Source: Filomicrobium sp. (lineage in GTDB: Bacteria; Pseudomonadota; Alphaproteobacteria; Rhizobiales; Hyphomicrobiaceae). Taken from it: a DNA stretch of 6,544 nucleotides. This document shows, piece by piece, positions 1 to 6,544 of the stretch. The stretch covers positions 1-6,544 of the forward strand of contig JAUWFF010000072.1 of the NCBI GenBank assembly GCA_030607105.1. The letters are read 5' to 3'. The translations under genes were made by a program, and so were the position numbers. The first letter of the stretch is position 1, and every line of letters begins with the position of its first letter. Under the pieces are notes generated by a model. The model was not told the origin of the DNA, did not search any database, and saw nothing but the letters and a program-made list of their open reading frames with translations.

Positions 1-316
1 TGAAGTCGGTCGGCGAGGCCATACCCATGTCCGGCGCCTTGATCTGCTTTGACCAGGCTTCTATCAGCTGATCCATCATCTGGAGTTGCATCCGGGAGGC
101 TTCCTGCATTTGGCCACGCGCGGATTCGATCATCGCGTCCGGCCACCCCATGGCGCGGCTGGCCTCTGCCATTTGGTCGAAAACCTTGCTAGAATAATTT
201 TCGTTGGCGCGTGCCATCTCGTCACGCCACTGAGCCAGCGCATCAAAGGCAGCTCCTGCGGCCTTCCGCGCCTCGTCGGAGAGCCCCTGGGCTCCTGAAA
301 AATCGGACTTTGCCAT
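1..316 (-). CDS. Met-rich helical protein, possibly phasin-like; C-terminus cut off by the window edge
   Basis: Reading leftward from the ATG at 316, the frame stays open for 105 codons to the window edge, so the C-terminus is missing. The start is well supported: a GAGGAG Shine-Dalgarno (325-330 on the complement) lies 8 nt upstream. The protein begins MAKSDFSGAQGLSDEARKAA. It is rich in Ala, Gln, Glu and Met (11 Met in 105 residues) and has no signal peptide or membrane segment. Residues from about 14 to 93 look like two or three amphipathic helices, broken at GWPD (57-60). A Pro/Gly/Ser-containing stretch, APDMGMASP (94-102), follows. This resembles small phasin-like or granule-associated proteins of alphaproteobacteria, which coat polyhydroxyalkanoate granules. 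That is inference from composition and faint recall of similar proteins, with no diagnostic motif. It is transcribed divergently from lepA. I am confident of the gene and not of its role. Confidence 0.75.
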   Translation of the reverse strand, partial: MAKSDFSGAQGLSDEARKAAGAAFDALAQWRDEMARANENYSSKVFDQMAEASRAMGWPDAMIESARGQMQEASRMQLQMMDQLIEAWSKQIKAPDMGMASPTDF

Positions 317-324
317 TATTGTTG

Positions 325-330
325 CTCCTC
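325..330 (-). promoter_or_regulatory. Shine-Dalgarno of the leftward phasin-like gene
   Basis: On the complement, GAGGAG lies 8 nt before the ATG at 316. It is the clearest ribosome binding site in the window and fixes the start of this gene. Confidence 0.75.
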
Positions 331-592
331 GCGCTGGATTTGAGTCTTGCTACGATTGCGTCCTCGGGTCCGCTCCGTTTCCTAGACCACGGGACGGTCA
401 AAGGACACCGGCAGCTGAGGCTTGCCTAACGCATACCGCAAGTTTTGCAAAATCAGACAGGCATCGCAATTCAACTCGGGGCTGAGCATGCTGCAAGGAC
501 TTTGCCGATCGTGCAAGTGATTATGCTGGTCCGAGCGGGCTCCTTGGTCGTTCCAGGGAGGTCAGTTGCATTGGTTCCGAGACCTTAGAAAA

Positions 593-607
593 GGCCTAGC
601 GCAGGCC
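593..607. repeat. Short inverted repeat in the lepA upstream region
   Basis: GGCCT (593-597) and AGGCC (603-607) form a perfect 5-bp stem around a 5-nt loop (598-602), about 70 nt before the lepA ATG. No T-tract follows, so it is not an intrinsic terminator. A role in the lepA leader RNA is possible but unsupported, and a hairpin this short can arise by chance. Confidence 0.3.
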
Positions 608-679
608 AGTTCAGCCAGTTGGGGGTCGCGTCGAAGTGGTCTTTGCGCCGTTCTTGCCCGTGGTGTACATCAGCGCCCT

Positions 680-2482
680 ATGACCGACACAACCCATATA
701 CGCAATTTCTCGATCATCGCACACATAGATCACGGCAAATCGACCCTGTCGGACCGACTCATACAGTTGACCGGCGGACTGACCGAGCGCGAGATGAAAG
801 AGCAGATCCTCGACTCGATGGATATCGAGAGAGAACGCGGCATCACTATCAAAGCGCAAACGGTGAGGCTTGATTACAAGCATACGGATGGAAAAACCTA
901 TCAGCTCAACTTGATGGACACGCCGGGGCATGTCGACTTCGCGTACGAAGTGTCACGCTCGCTGGCCGCCTGCGAAGGGGCAATCTTGGTGGTCGATGCC
1001 TCGCAGGGGGTGGAGGCGCAGACGCTGGCAAATGTATACACGGCGCTCGATAACGATCTCGAAATCCTGCCGATCTTGAACAAAGTCGATCTCCCGGCGG
1101 CCGACGTCGACCGCGTCAAGGAACAAATTGAAGACGTGATCGGCCTGGATGCCTCGGAGGCCGTGCCGATTTCGGCAAAGACCGGGCAGAATGTCCAGGC
1201 CGTGCTGGAAGCCATCGTTGAGAATCTGCCTGCGCCCAAGGGCGATGAATCCAAGCCGCTGCAAGCGATGCTGGTCGACAGCTGGTATGATGCTTACCTC
1301 GGCGTGATCGTTTTGGTCCGAGTTATCGATGGCGTTCTCAAGAAGGGCCAGAAGGTGAAACTGATGTCGACTGGGGCCGTGCACCCGGTGGAGCGGGTCG
1401 GCATCTTCCGCCCCAAGCAGGAGATGCTGCAGCAGCTCGGACCAGGTGAAATCGGATTCTTCACCGCGGCGATTAAGGAGGTCGCCGATACGCGCGTCGG
1501 CGATACGATTACGGACGAGAAAAAACCGTGCGAACAACCCCTGCCAGGGTTCCGGCCGGCCCAGCCTGTTGTGTTTTGCGGTCTGTTCCCAGTCGATGCC
1601 GCGGATTTCGAGGACCTGCGCGAGGCGATGGCTCGGCTGCGGCTCAACGATGCCAGCTTCTCATTCGAAACAGAAAGTTCGGCGGCGCTCGGCTTCGGGT
1701 TTCGCTGCGGATTCCTAGGGCTGCTGCACCTGGAAATCATCACGGAACGGCTGGAGCGGGAATTCAACCTTGACCTTATCACCACGGCGCCGTCTGTCGT
1801 CTATCACGTCCACATGACCGACGGGGCCCTGACAGAGATGCACAACCCGGCCGACATGCCGGACGTAGTCAAAATCGACCGGATAGAGGAGCCCTGGATT
1901 CAGGCGACCATCATGGTCCCGGACGATTATCTTGGGCCGGTGCTGAAGCTTTGCCAGGAGCGGCGCGGGCGACAGAAAGACCTTACTTATGCGGGCAGTC
2001 GCGCCATGGCGGTCTATGAATTGCCGCTTAACGAAGTCGTGTTTGATTTCTACGACCGTCTCAAATCGATCTCGAAAGGGTATGCTTCGTTCGATTATCA
2101 GCTCATTGGCTATGAGCCGAGCGACCTGGTGAAGATGTCGATCCTTGTCAACGCGGAACCTGTTGACGCGCTATCGATGATCGTCCATCGCAGCCGCGCC
2201 GAAAACCGTGGCCGGGTTATGTGCGAGAAGCTCAAGGACCTGATACCGCAGCATATGTTCCAGATCCCCGTCCAGGCCGCAATTGGCGGGCGCATTATCG
2301 CACGTGAGACAATCCGGGCGTTACGCAAAGACGTTCTGGCAAAATGCTACGGCGGCGACATAACGCGTAAGCGGAAGCTTCTGGAAAAGCAGAAGGCCGG
2401 TAAGAAGAAGATGCGCCAGTTCGGGAAAGTGGAGATCCCCCAGGAAGCTTTTATTGCCGCGCTGAAAATGGACGACAACTGA
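680..2482 (+). CDS. lepA: Elongation factor 4 (EF-4/LepA), translation GTPase
   Basis: LepA is a GTPase that binds the ribosome and has been linked to back-translocation, elongation under stress and 30S assembly. The protein is 600 aa, the usual family length. The GTPase motifs are all present: G1 AHIDHGKST (14-22), G2 RGITI (53-57), G3 DTPGH (80-84, with the catalytic His84), G4 NKVD (134-137) and G5 SAK (165-167). The EF-G-like domains II, III and V follow. The LepA-specific C-terminal domain comes last, with the conserved basic stretch [20 protein letters not shown] (558-577). EF-G domain IV is absent, as expected. I chose the ATG at 680 because it gives the family's usual N-terminus just before [16 protein letters not shown]. 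The frame stays open back to a TTG at 566, but that would add a 38-residue extension of unlikely composition. No good Shine-Dalgarno precedes 680. The gene converges on a leftward hypothetical gene 47 bp downstream. Confidence 0.97.
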   Translation: MTDTTHIRNFSIIAHIDHGKSTLSDRLIQLTGGLTEREMKEQILDSMDIERERGITIKAQTVRLDYKHTDGKTYQLNLMDTPGHVDFAYEVSRSLAACEGAILVVDASQGVEAQTLANVYTALDNDLEILPILNKVDLPAADVDRVKEQIEDVIGLDASEAVPISAKTGQNVQAVLEAIVENLPAPKGDESKPLQAMLVDSWYDAYLGVIVLVRVIDGVLKKGQKVKLMSTGAVHPVERVGIFRPKQEMLQQLGPGEIGFFTAAIKEVADTRVGDTITDEKKPCEQPLPGFRPAQPVVFCGLFPVDAADFEDLREAMARLRLNDASFSFETESSAALGFGFRCGFLGLLHLEIITERLEREFNLDLITTAPSVVYHVHMTDGALTEMHNPADMPDVVKIDRIEEPWIQATIMVPDDYLGPVLKLCQERRGRQKDLTYAGSRAMAVYELPLNEVVFDFYDRLKSISKGYASFDYQLIGYEPSDLVKMSILVNAEPVDALSMIVHRSRAENRGRVMCEKLKDLIPQHMFQIPVQAAIGGRIIARETIRALRKDVLAKCYGGDITRKRKLLEKQKAGKKKMRQFGKVEIPQEAFIAALKMDDN

Positions 2483-2485
2483 GAT

Positions 2486-2498
2486 GCCGCCCGGCGGC
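2486..2498. terminator. Possible weak hairpin between the convergent lepA and hypothetical genes
   Basis: GCCGC (2486-2490) pairs with GCGGC (2494-2498) around a 3-nt loop. It starts just after the lepA stop, inside the 47-bp gap between convergent genes, where a shared terminator would be expected. Neither strand has a T-tract next to it, so it is not a canonical intrinsic terminator. GC-rich DNA makes such short stems by chance. Confidence 0.25.
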
Positions 2499-2529
2499 CG
2501 CACCTGGCTGCTGAGCACGTTCGGGGGCG

Positions 2530-2985
2530 TCAGTGATGAAGGGGCGAAGCCGAATGCATACTGCCGTGAATTTGCGACGCGCGAAGGTCGTGTTCGATCA
2601 CCTTGGCCTGACGGTCGTCTCTGGCCAGCATGTGCACGTGAACCTCGTTGGCGCCCAAAGTCGCGCCAAGCCGCCGGATTTCCGCGAGGTTTAGGGAGGC
2701 GGCATGATGGGTCGTATGCCCGGCGGCAAGCACGGTCTGAAAGCCGCAATCTTCCTTGCGAACCAGCAAATAATTCACGTGCGGGACTTCAGGGCAATCG
2801 ATGAGCGAGTGAACCGTGTGGATGTAGCGGGCTCCCGAGGCGCCGATCCAGAATTGGAGATCGGATGTATCGAGTCGGGCCTCGTCGACAGTCGTGGAAG
2901 CTGCGCAAGACTGTGAGGTCGTGTCTGACGCGGGCTTCGCTGCCTGCTTCTTCGCCTGCCGGAACTTGAGAACCTGTGCACACAT
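2530..2985 (-). CDS. Conserved-looking uncharacterised His-rich protein (~151 aa)
   Basis: The product is 151 aa from the ATG at 2985. It opens with a basic leader, MCAQVLKFRQAKKQAAKP, followed by a low-complexity Ser/Thr/Ala linker (to about residue 40). A compact core runs from FWIGASGARYIHTVHSLIDC (45-64), through a beta-rich stretch around NYLLVRKE (71-78), to LNLAEIRRLGATLGANEVHV (98-117). I recall similar uncharacterised alphaproteobacterial proteins with this core, but can name no domain. There are 13 His and 4 Cys. Several His are clustered (56/59, 90/93/94, 116/118), so metal binding is conceivable but unproven. No signal peptide or membrane segment is seen, so it is probably cytoplasmic. 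Other in-frame starts are ATG 2994 and ATG 3045. I prefer 2985 because a weak GAG-type Shine-Dalgarno sits about 9 nt upstream, and because the 3045 version adds residues with no ribosome binding site. It lies downstream of nrdJ on the same strand, across 246 bp, so it may have its own promoter. Confidence 0.8.
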   Translation of the reverse strand: MCAQVLKFRQAKKQAAKPASDTTSQSCAASTTVDEARLDTSDLQFWIGASGARYIHTVHSLIDCPEVPHVNYLLVRKEDCGFQTVLAAGHTTHHAASLNLAEIRRLGATLGANEVHVHMLARDDRQAKVIEHDLRASQIHGSMHSASPLHH

Positions 2986-3231
2986 AATCGACATCTCACT
3001 CAATCGGAATCTTAAAACTCCGACCCACCTTACTTCCCAAAGCATAGATCGGACTGCTTGCGCACGACCAGCAACAACGCGACGTGATCACGCATTTTTT
3101 CGGTATGTGAACAACGTGCGGAAGCCAACTTAATTTCGCGCTGATCACACCCTCGTACTTAAACGGGAAAGAGTTAACTAACATTTAAGGATCACGGCGA
3201 CTCGCGGCGGAACAGGAACTCGTGCGGTCTA
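2986..3231. other. Intergenic region between nrdJ and the hypothetical gene, with short palindromes
   Basis: These 246 bp contain no credible gene and are more AT-rich than the flanking coding DNA, especially 3095-3190. They should hold the end of the nrdJ transcript and the promoter of the leftward 151-aa gene. No intrinsic terminator follows the nrdJ stop, and I found no well-spaced -35/-10 pair. Visible structure includes an AGTTAACT palindrome (3172-3179), TGATCA at 3085-3090 and 3142-3147, and the repeat cluster at 3061-3120. Confidence 0.6.
3061..3120. repeat. Nested inverted and direct repeats around a palindrome in the gap upstream of the hypothetical gene
   Basis: A 10-bp perfect palindrome, CGTGATCACG (3083-3092), is followed by six T on the plus strand (3095-3100). 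AACAACG occurs on both sides (3073-3079 and 3110-3116). The outer ends, CGCACG (3061-3066) and CGTGCG (3115-3120), are inverted copies. The position, 76-135 bp upstream of the start at 2985, suits an operator or leader hairpin. No regulator family is identified. Confidence 0.35.
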
Positions 3232-5652
3232 TCAGTCACACTGTGAAAAACCGCAGCGTTCGCACGTCCAGCAACCTTCACGGCGAACGTATCCGGTGGC
3301 ACCGCAACGCGGACATTGCCGATGGCGATCGCCCGAGGGTATTGCGACTTCCGGCGGCGATTGGCTGCTACGGCTCGTAATGATGCCAGCGCCCTCGCTG
3401 AGACCTTCTGCGCGTACGATGGCGGCCGGTGCCTGTTGGCCAGCGCCCTCCTGCAAAAAGCCGATGCGTTGCATGTGGCCCTCGATGATCTCGCCGATGG
3501 CAGCTTGCAGGCTGGGAACATAGCGGCCCGAGATCCAACGCCCGCCTTTAGGATCAAATATCGCCTGCAGTTCCTCGGCCACGAAGGTGACGTCGCCGCC
3601 TCGGCGAAAAACCGCGGAGATCATGCGGGTTAGCGCGATGGTCCAGGCGTAATGCTCGAGGCTTTTGGTGTTAATGAAGACCTCAAAAGGCCGGCGACGG
3701 CCATCGCGTTCGATGTCATTGATGGTGACGTAGAGGGCGTGGTCGCTGCCGGGCCATTTCAGCTTATAGGTCATGCCGTGGAGAACGGGGGAACGCTCCA
3801 GAGGCTTGGACAGATAGACTACATCACCTACATGATCGCCGCCAGCAGAGGCCGTTGGCTGGTGGGCGGGCGGCAGGTTGTGATCTGAGGAAACTGATGG
3901 TGTGGGCGGGGGCGCCGGTGGGGGCAACTCCTCGCCGTTAAACCGTGTTGTGGCCTCATCTGACATGAGAATGGCTCCACGCAACGGCGATGGCCGAAAG
4001 GTGGTGCATCCCTTGAGCCCCAGTTCGTAAGCCTGTCGGTAGACGTCCTCGAAGTCGTCGTATGCGAATTCCTTGGGCACATTAATGGTCTTGGAGATCG
4101 AGCTGTCGCAATAACGCTGTGCGGCCGCCTGCATTCGGAGGTGATCCGCGGGCCCGATATCGCCGGCGCGGACGAATGCCTCCGGCAGCTCGCCGGCCTC
4201 CGGCGAACGTAACCTAAACTCAGCGTGCGCGAAGTCCTCGACCGATTCCGTGCGCAGGCCGCCGTCGGCCTCCAGAACCCTGCGCGAGTAAACAAAATCG
4301 AATACGGGCTCGATGCCGCTTGAGACGTTGCCGGCCAGAAGGGAAATGGTGCCAGTCGGCGCAACGGTTGTCAGACAGCCGTTGCGCAGTCCCTTTTCGC
4401 GGATCACCTCGACGACGCTTGGACTGAGCCGTTCGAACATCGGGGAGGTCAAGAACTTGTCCGCGTCGAAAAGGGGGAAAGAGCCTTTTTCGGCCGCCAG
4501 TTCGCTGCTGGCCTTATAAGCTGCTTCTTGAATTGTGCGCATCCAAGTCGCGGCGAGATTTTGCGCCGTGTCACCCCCGTAGACGGCGCCACACATGATG
4601 AGGGCGTCGGCAAGCCCGGTGATACCAAGACCCATACGGCGCTTGGCCAGTGCTTCCTGCTTTTGTTCGGGCAATGGATATTGGGAAACGTCGATGACGT
4701 CGTCGAGGAAACGGACGGCGAGGGCGGCACGATCGGCGAGTTTTTCAGGGTCAAGGGCGGCTTTGGCGGTGAACGGATCGCGGACGAAGACCGTCAGGTT
4801 GAGCGAGCCCAAAAGACAGGCCCCGTTAGGCGGCAGCGGCTGCTCACCACAGGGGTTTGTTGCATAGATCGTCTCGCAGTACGCCAAGTTATTAAGTGCG
4901 TTGATGCGGTCGATAAAGATCACGCCGGGCTCGGAGAATTCGTAAGTCGCCGACATGATGCGTTCCCACAAATCACGGGCGCGAACGGTGCGGTAGACCT
5001 TGTCAGCAAAGACCAGATCCCATTCGCCGTCGAGGGCGACAGCCCGCATCAGGGCGTCGGGCACCAGGACAGAGAGATTAAAGTTCGTCAGGCGCCCACG
5101 CGTGCTCTTGGCGTCAATAAATTCCTCAATGTCGGGATGATCAGCGCGAAGGGTAGCCATCATGGCGCCGCGACGAGTGCCAGCCGACATAATCGTGCGG
5201 CACATCGAATCCCAAACGTCCATGAAGCTTACCGGACCCGAGGCATCAGCACCGACCCCGTGCACCATCGCCCCGCGCGGCCGCAACGTTGAGAAATCGA
5301 CCCCAATGCCGCCGCCCATCTGCATCGTCAGCGCCGCTTTGCGGACACCCTCGAAGATGTCGCTGAGATCGTCTGCGACTTCCCCCATCACGAAGCAGTT
5401 GAACAGCGTTACCTGCCGCGCGCTACCGGCACCGGCCAAAATTCGGCCGCCTGGCAAAAAGCCAAAGTCGGACATCGCTGCGTGAAACTTCTTCGCCCAG
5501 CGCTGACGGACGCGTTTACCACCCGGTTCCGCCGACGCTGCCGCGGCGGCGACACGGGCAAAAGTGTCGTCAATCGACTGGTCGAGCGGGGAACCGTACT
5601 CTTCGCGCAACCGATACTTCAAATTCCAGATTTCTTCGGCGATGGGAACCAT
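3232..5652 (-). CDS. nrdJ: Adenosylcobalamin-dependent class II ribonucleotide reductase
   Basis: Reduces ribonucleotides (diphosphates in the closest characterised relatives) to deoxyribonucleotides, using a thiyl radical made with adenosylcobalamin, so it works with or without oxygen. The 806-aa protein has the class II layout. Cys86 (LFNCF) and Cys279 are the predicted active-site redox pair. NPCGEQPLPPNGAC (266-279) supplies Asn266, the radical Cys268 and Glu270, with the same spacing as in Thermotoga maritima NrdJ. APTGTIS (431-437) and SSGIEPVF (444-451) are conserved barrel motifs. A Pro-rich linker (577-605) precedes a TSCPD-like domain (about 610-730). The tail has six Cys (780, 783, 794, 797, 800, 805), fitting a zinc ribbon plus a mobile pair that re-reduces the active site. 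There is no N-terminal ATP-cone, so dATP inhibition of overall activity is not expected. ATG 5652 is the only usual start after the in-frame stop at 5698-5700; its Shine-Dalgarno is weak (GGA, 6 nt away). No cobalamin riboswitch or NrdR box is visible upstream. Confidence 0.95.
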   Translation of the reverse strand: MVPIAEEIWNLKYRLREEYGSPLDQSIDDTFARVAAAAASAEPGGKRVRQRWAKKFHAAMSDFGFLPGGRILAGAGSARQVTLFNCFVMGEVADDLSDIFEGVRKAALTMQMGGGIGVDFSTLRPRGAMVHGVGADASGPVSFMDVWDSMCRTIMSAGTRRGAMMATLRADHPDIEEFIDAKSTRGRLTNFNLSVLVPDALMRAVALDGEWDLVFADKVYRTVRARDLWERIMSATYEFSEPGVIFIDRINALNNLAYCETIYATNPCGEQPLPPNGACLLGSLNLTVFVRDPFTAKAALDPEKLADRAALAVRFLDDVIDVSQYPLPEQKQEALAKRRMGLGITGLADALIMCGAVYGGDTAQNLAATWMRTIQEAAYKASSELAAEKGSFPLFDADKFLTSPMFERLSPSVVEVIREKGLRNGCLTTVAPTGTISLLAGNVSSGIEPVFDFVYSRRVLEADGGLRTESVEDFAHAEFRLRSPEAGELPEAFVRAGDIGPADHLRMQAAAQRYCDSSISKTINVPKEFAYDDFEDVYRQAYELGLKGCTTFRPSPLRGAILMSDEATTRFNGEELPPPAPPPTPSVSSDHNLPPAHQPTASAGGDHVGDVVYLSKPLERSPVLHGMTYKLKWPGSDHALYVTINDIERDGRRRPFEVFINTKSLEHYAWTIALTRMISAVFRRGGDVTFVAEELQAIFDPKGGRWISGRYVPSLQAAIGEIIEGHMQRIGFLQEGAGQQAPAAIVRAEGLSEGAGIITSRSSQSPPEVAIPSGDRHRQCPRCGATGYVRREGCWTCERCGFSQCD

Positions 5653-5694
5653 TGCTATTCCGTCGAAAAGGCATGGATTGCAGAAGCCTGCAGT

Positions 5695-5725
5695 ATTCTA
5701 CGCGAGCAACCTGCAACCCGCTCAA
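5695..5725 (-). promoter_or_regulatory. Candidate nrdJ promoter (weak)
   Basis: On the complement, TTGAGC (5720-5725) is followed by TAGAAT (5695-5700), which matches five of six bases of the -10 consensus. The -10 ends 42 bp before the nrdJ ATG. The 19-bp spacer is longer than the usual 16-18, so this is tentative. A second -35-like TTGACT lies further upstream (5747-5752) without a good -10. The spacer contains a tandem GGTTGC. Confidence 0.3.
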
Positions 5726-5771
5726 CATGGGGTTAAACCGGCGGCGAGTCAAATTATGTTCGATTTTTGTT

Positions 5772-6542
5772 TTAATTTTGTTCTTGCTTGACTGAGGTTG
5801 CAACCAGGCTTTGCGGCTTTTCCAAGCCCAGTTCGTGTTGAGCTTCAATGCGCAGCCGTTCGGTTGCCGTTTCAATCCTCTCGATCAGGAGCCGGCGAAA
5901 ATCGGCCCGCGGCAAGCCTGGCGGTATGGGTTCCTGCAGCTCGACAACGATTGTTCCGAAACGCTTGCGAAGCGATCCGCGCGGCCAAAACACCCCGGAA
6001 TTCAGTGCCACCGGTATGCAGGGCCTTTCGAGACCCTCATAGAGCGCAACGACACCGGATTTGTAATCAGGCGGGGCCCCAGGCGGCCGCCTGGTTCCTT
6101 CGGGGAAAATGACTATGTCGCGGTGCTGTTCGGCGCGTTGGCGCGCCTCTTTGATCATCTGGCGCAAGGCGCTCGCCGCCTTGCCACGCTCGACGAGAAT
6201 GTGCTCGAACTTGCGCGAAAACCAGCCGTAAAAGGGGATGCTACCTAGTTCGGCCTTCATGACCATCGCGGGGTCGCGGAACAACGGGATGAGTGCGAAC
6301 GTGTCCCATGCCGATTGGTGTTTGGCGGCAACGAGGACCGCATCCTTGGGAAGATGTTCGAGGCCCCGGACCTCCGTTCTGGTGCCCAAGATCACGCGCA
6401 TCCACCACAACGAGGCACGCGCGTGAGCTCTCAGTCCAGCCATCGCCCAACTGCGCGGGGCAAACAAGAGCGGCGAGCCAAACAATAAGAACACGGCTGT
6501 GTTGAGATAAAACACTGCAATGAAGATGAGCGACCGGACCAT
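5772..6542 (-). CDS. plsC: 1-acyl-sn-glycerol-3-phosphate acyltransferase (PlsC/LPLAT family)
   Basis: Transfers an acyl chain to lysophosphatidate to make phosphatidate, the second acylation step of phospholipid synthesis, at the inner face of the cytoplasmic membrane. The frame gives 256 aa from an ATG at 6542. The four family motifs are visible: motif I HQSAWD (75-80, catalytic His75 and Asp80 of HX4D), motif II around GSIPFYGWF (100-108), motif III FPEGTR (146-151) and motif IV IPVALNSG (176-183). An N-terminal hydrophobic segment (about 4-27) is the likely membrane anchor. The 240-260 aa length is usual for the family. Because the start lies two bases from the window edge, its ribosome binding site is not visible and an earlier start cannot be excluded. 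The gene lies upstream of nrdJ on the same strand, 119 bp apart. Another lysophospholipid acyltransferase of the family is possible, since substrate specificity cannot be read from the motifs. The symbol is a family assignment. Confidence 0.9.
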   Translation of the reverse strand: MVRSLIFIAVFYLNTAVFLLFGSPLLFAPRSWAMAGLRAHARASLWWMRVILGTRTEVRGLEHLPKDAVLVAAKHQSAWDTFALIPLFRDPAMVMKAELGSIPFYGWFSRKFEHILVERGKAASALRQMIKEARQRAEQHRDIVIFPEGTRRPPGAPPDYKSGVVALYEGLERPCIPVALNSGVFWPRGSLRKRFGTIVVELQEPIPPGLPRADFRRLLIERIETATERLRIEAQHELGLEKPQSLVATSVKQEQN

Positions 6543-6544
6543 TG

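Larger units (their letters stand above)
317..679. other. Divergent intergenic region between the phasin-like gene and lepA
   Basis: These 363 bp carry no convincing gene. They must hold the promoters of two divergent genes, yet I see no clear -35/-10 pair on either strand. On the complement, TTGACC near 395-400 is a plausible -35, but no good -10 follows at 16-18 bp. On the plus strand, TTGCCG (502-507) and TATGCT (522-527) are only 14 bp apart. An in-frame TTG at 566 would add 38 codons to lepA; I do not accept it as the start. The region also contains a short inverted repeat (593-607) and a direct repeat of CCAGTT (606-611 and 615-620). No tRNA-like fold was recognised. Confidence 0.6.

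Noticed and set aside
86..429. Two overlapping plus-strand open frames of about 70 codons
   Set aside because: They are mostly antisense to the phasin-like gene, which has a strong Shine-Dalgarno. They have no recognisable content or ribosome binding sites.
953..1537. 194-codon open frame on the minus strand
   Set aside because: It is antisense to the GTPase and domain II region of lepA, which is fully conserved. There is no recognisable domain and no ribosome binding site.
2484..2804. Plus-strand 106-codon open frame after lepA
   Set aside because: It overlaps the 151-aa leftward gene, which has the more protein-like sequence, and its Arg/Pro/Gly-rich translation is typical of a shadow frame.
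4528..5292. 254-codon open frame on the plus strand
   Set aside because: It lies entirely antisense within nrdJ, whose protein has intact conserved motifs throughout. The translation matches no family I know, and long antisense frames are common in GC-rich genes.
5653..5771. Cobalamin riboswitch or NrdR box upstream of nrdJ
   Set aside because: The 119-bp gap is shorter than a typical cobalamin riboswitch, and I saw neither its conserved box nor an NrdR-type palindrome by eye. A covariance-model scan would settle this.
5570..5875. 101-codon open frame on the minus strand spanning the acyltransferase-nrdJ gap
   Set aside because: It overlaps both the 3' end of the acyltransferase gene and the 5' end of nrdJ in another frame, and its composition looks like out-of-frame translation.

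Overview
The window looks like ordinary chromosomal DNA of an alphaproteobacterium. This rests on the moderately high GC content, the sequence style of LepA and of the class II ribonucleotide reductase, and a small uncharacterised protein of a type I recall from Hyphomicrobiales and Rhodospirillales. The genus cannot be fixed from the sequence. I see no insertion sequence, phage gene, CRISPR array, tRNA or rRNA.

Layout, left to right. (1) A leftward gene, cut by the left edge, encodes a small Met-rich helical protein, possibly phasin-like. It starts at 316 behind a strong Shine-Dalgarno. (2) A 363-bp gap (317-679) separates it from the divergent, rightward lepA (680-2482), which encodes the translation GTPase EF-4/LepA at full family length. 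(3) lepA converges, across 47 bp, on a leftward gene (2530-2985) for an uncharacterised His-rich protein of about 151 aa. (4) A 246-bp gap with several short palindromes and repeats follows (2986-3231). (5) A leftward gene (3232-5652) encodes an 806-residue adenosylcobalamin-dependent class II ribonucleotide reductase, with all expected catalytic cysteines and a C-terminal Cys-rich tail. (6) After a further 119 bp, a leftward plsC-type acyltransferase gene (5772-6542) reaches almost to the right edge.

The products are housekeeping enzymes: translation (LepA), dNTP synthesis that needs cobalamin but not oxygen (NrdJ), and phospholipid synthesis (PlsC-like). The acyltransferase, nrdJ and the small hypothetical gene lie on one strand in that order. 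The 119-bp and 246-bp gaps make a single tight operon doubtful. The least explained parts are the 151-aa protein next to nrdJ, the gap upstream of it, and the unclear translation start signal of lepA. I did not find a clearly new multi-gene system.
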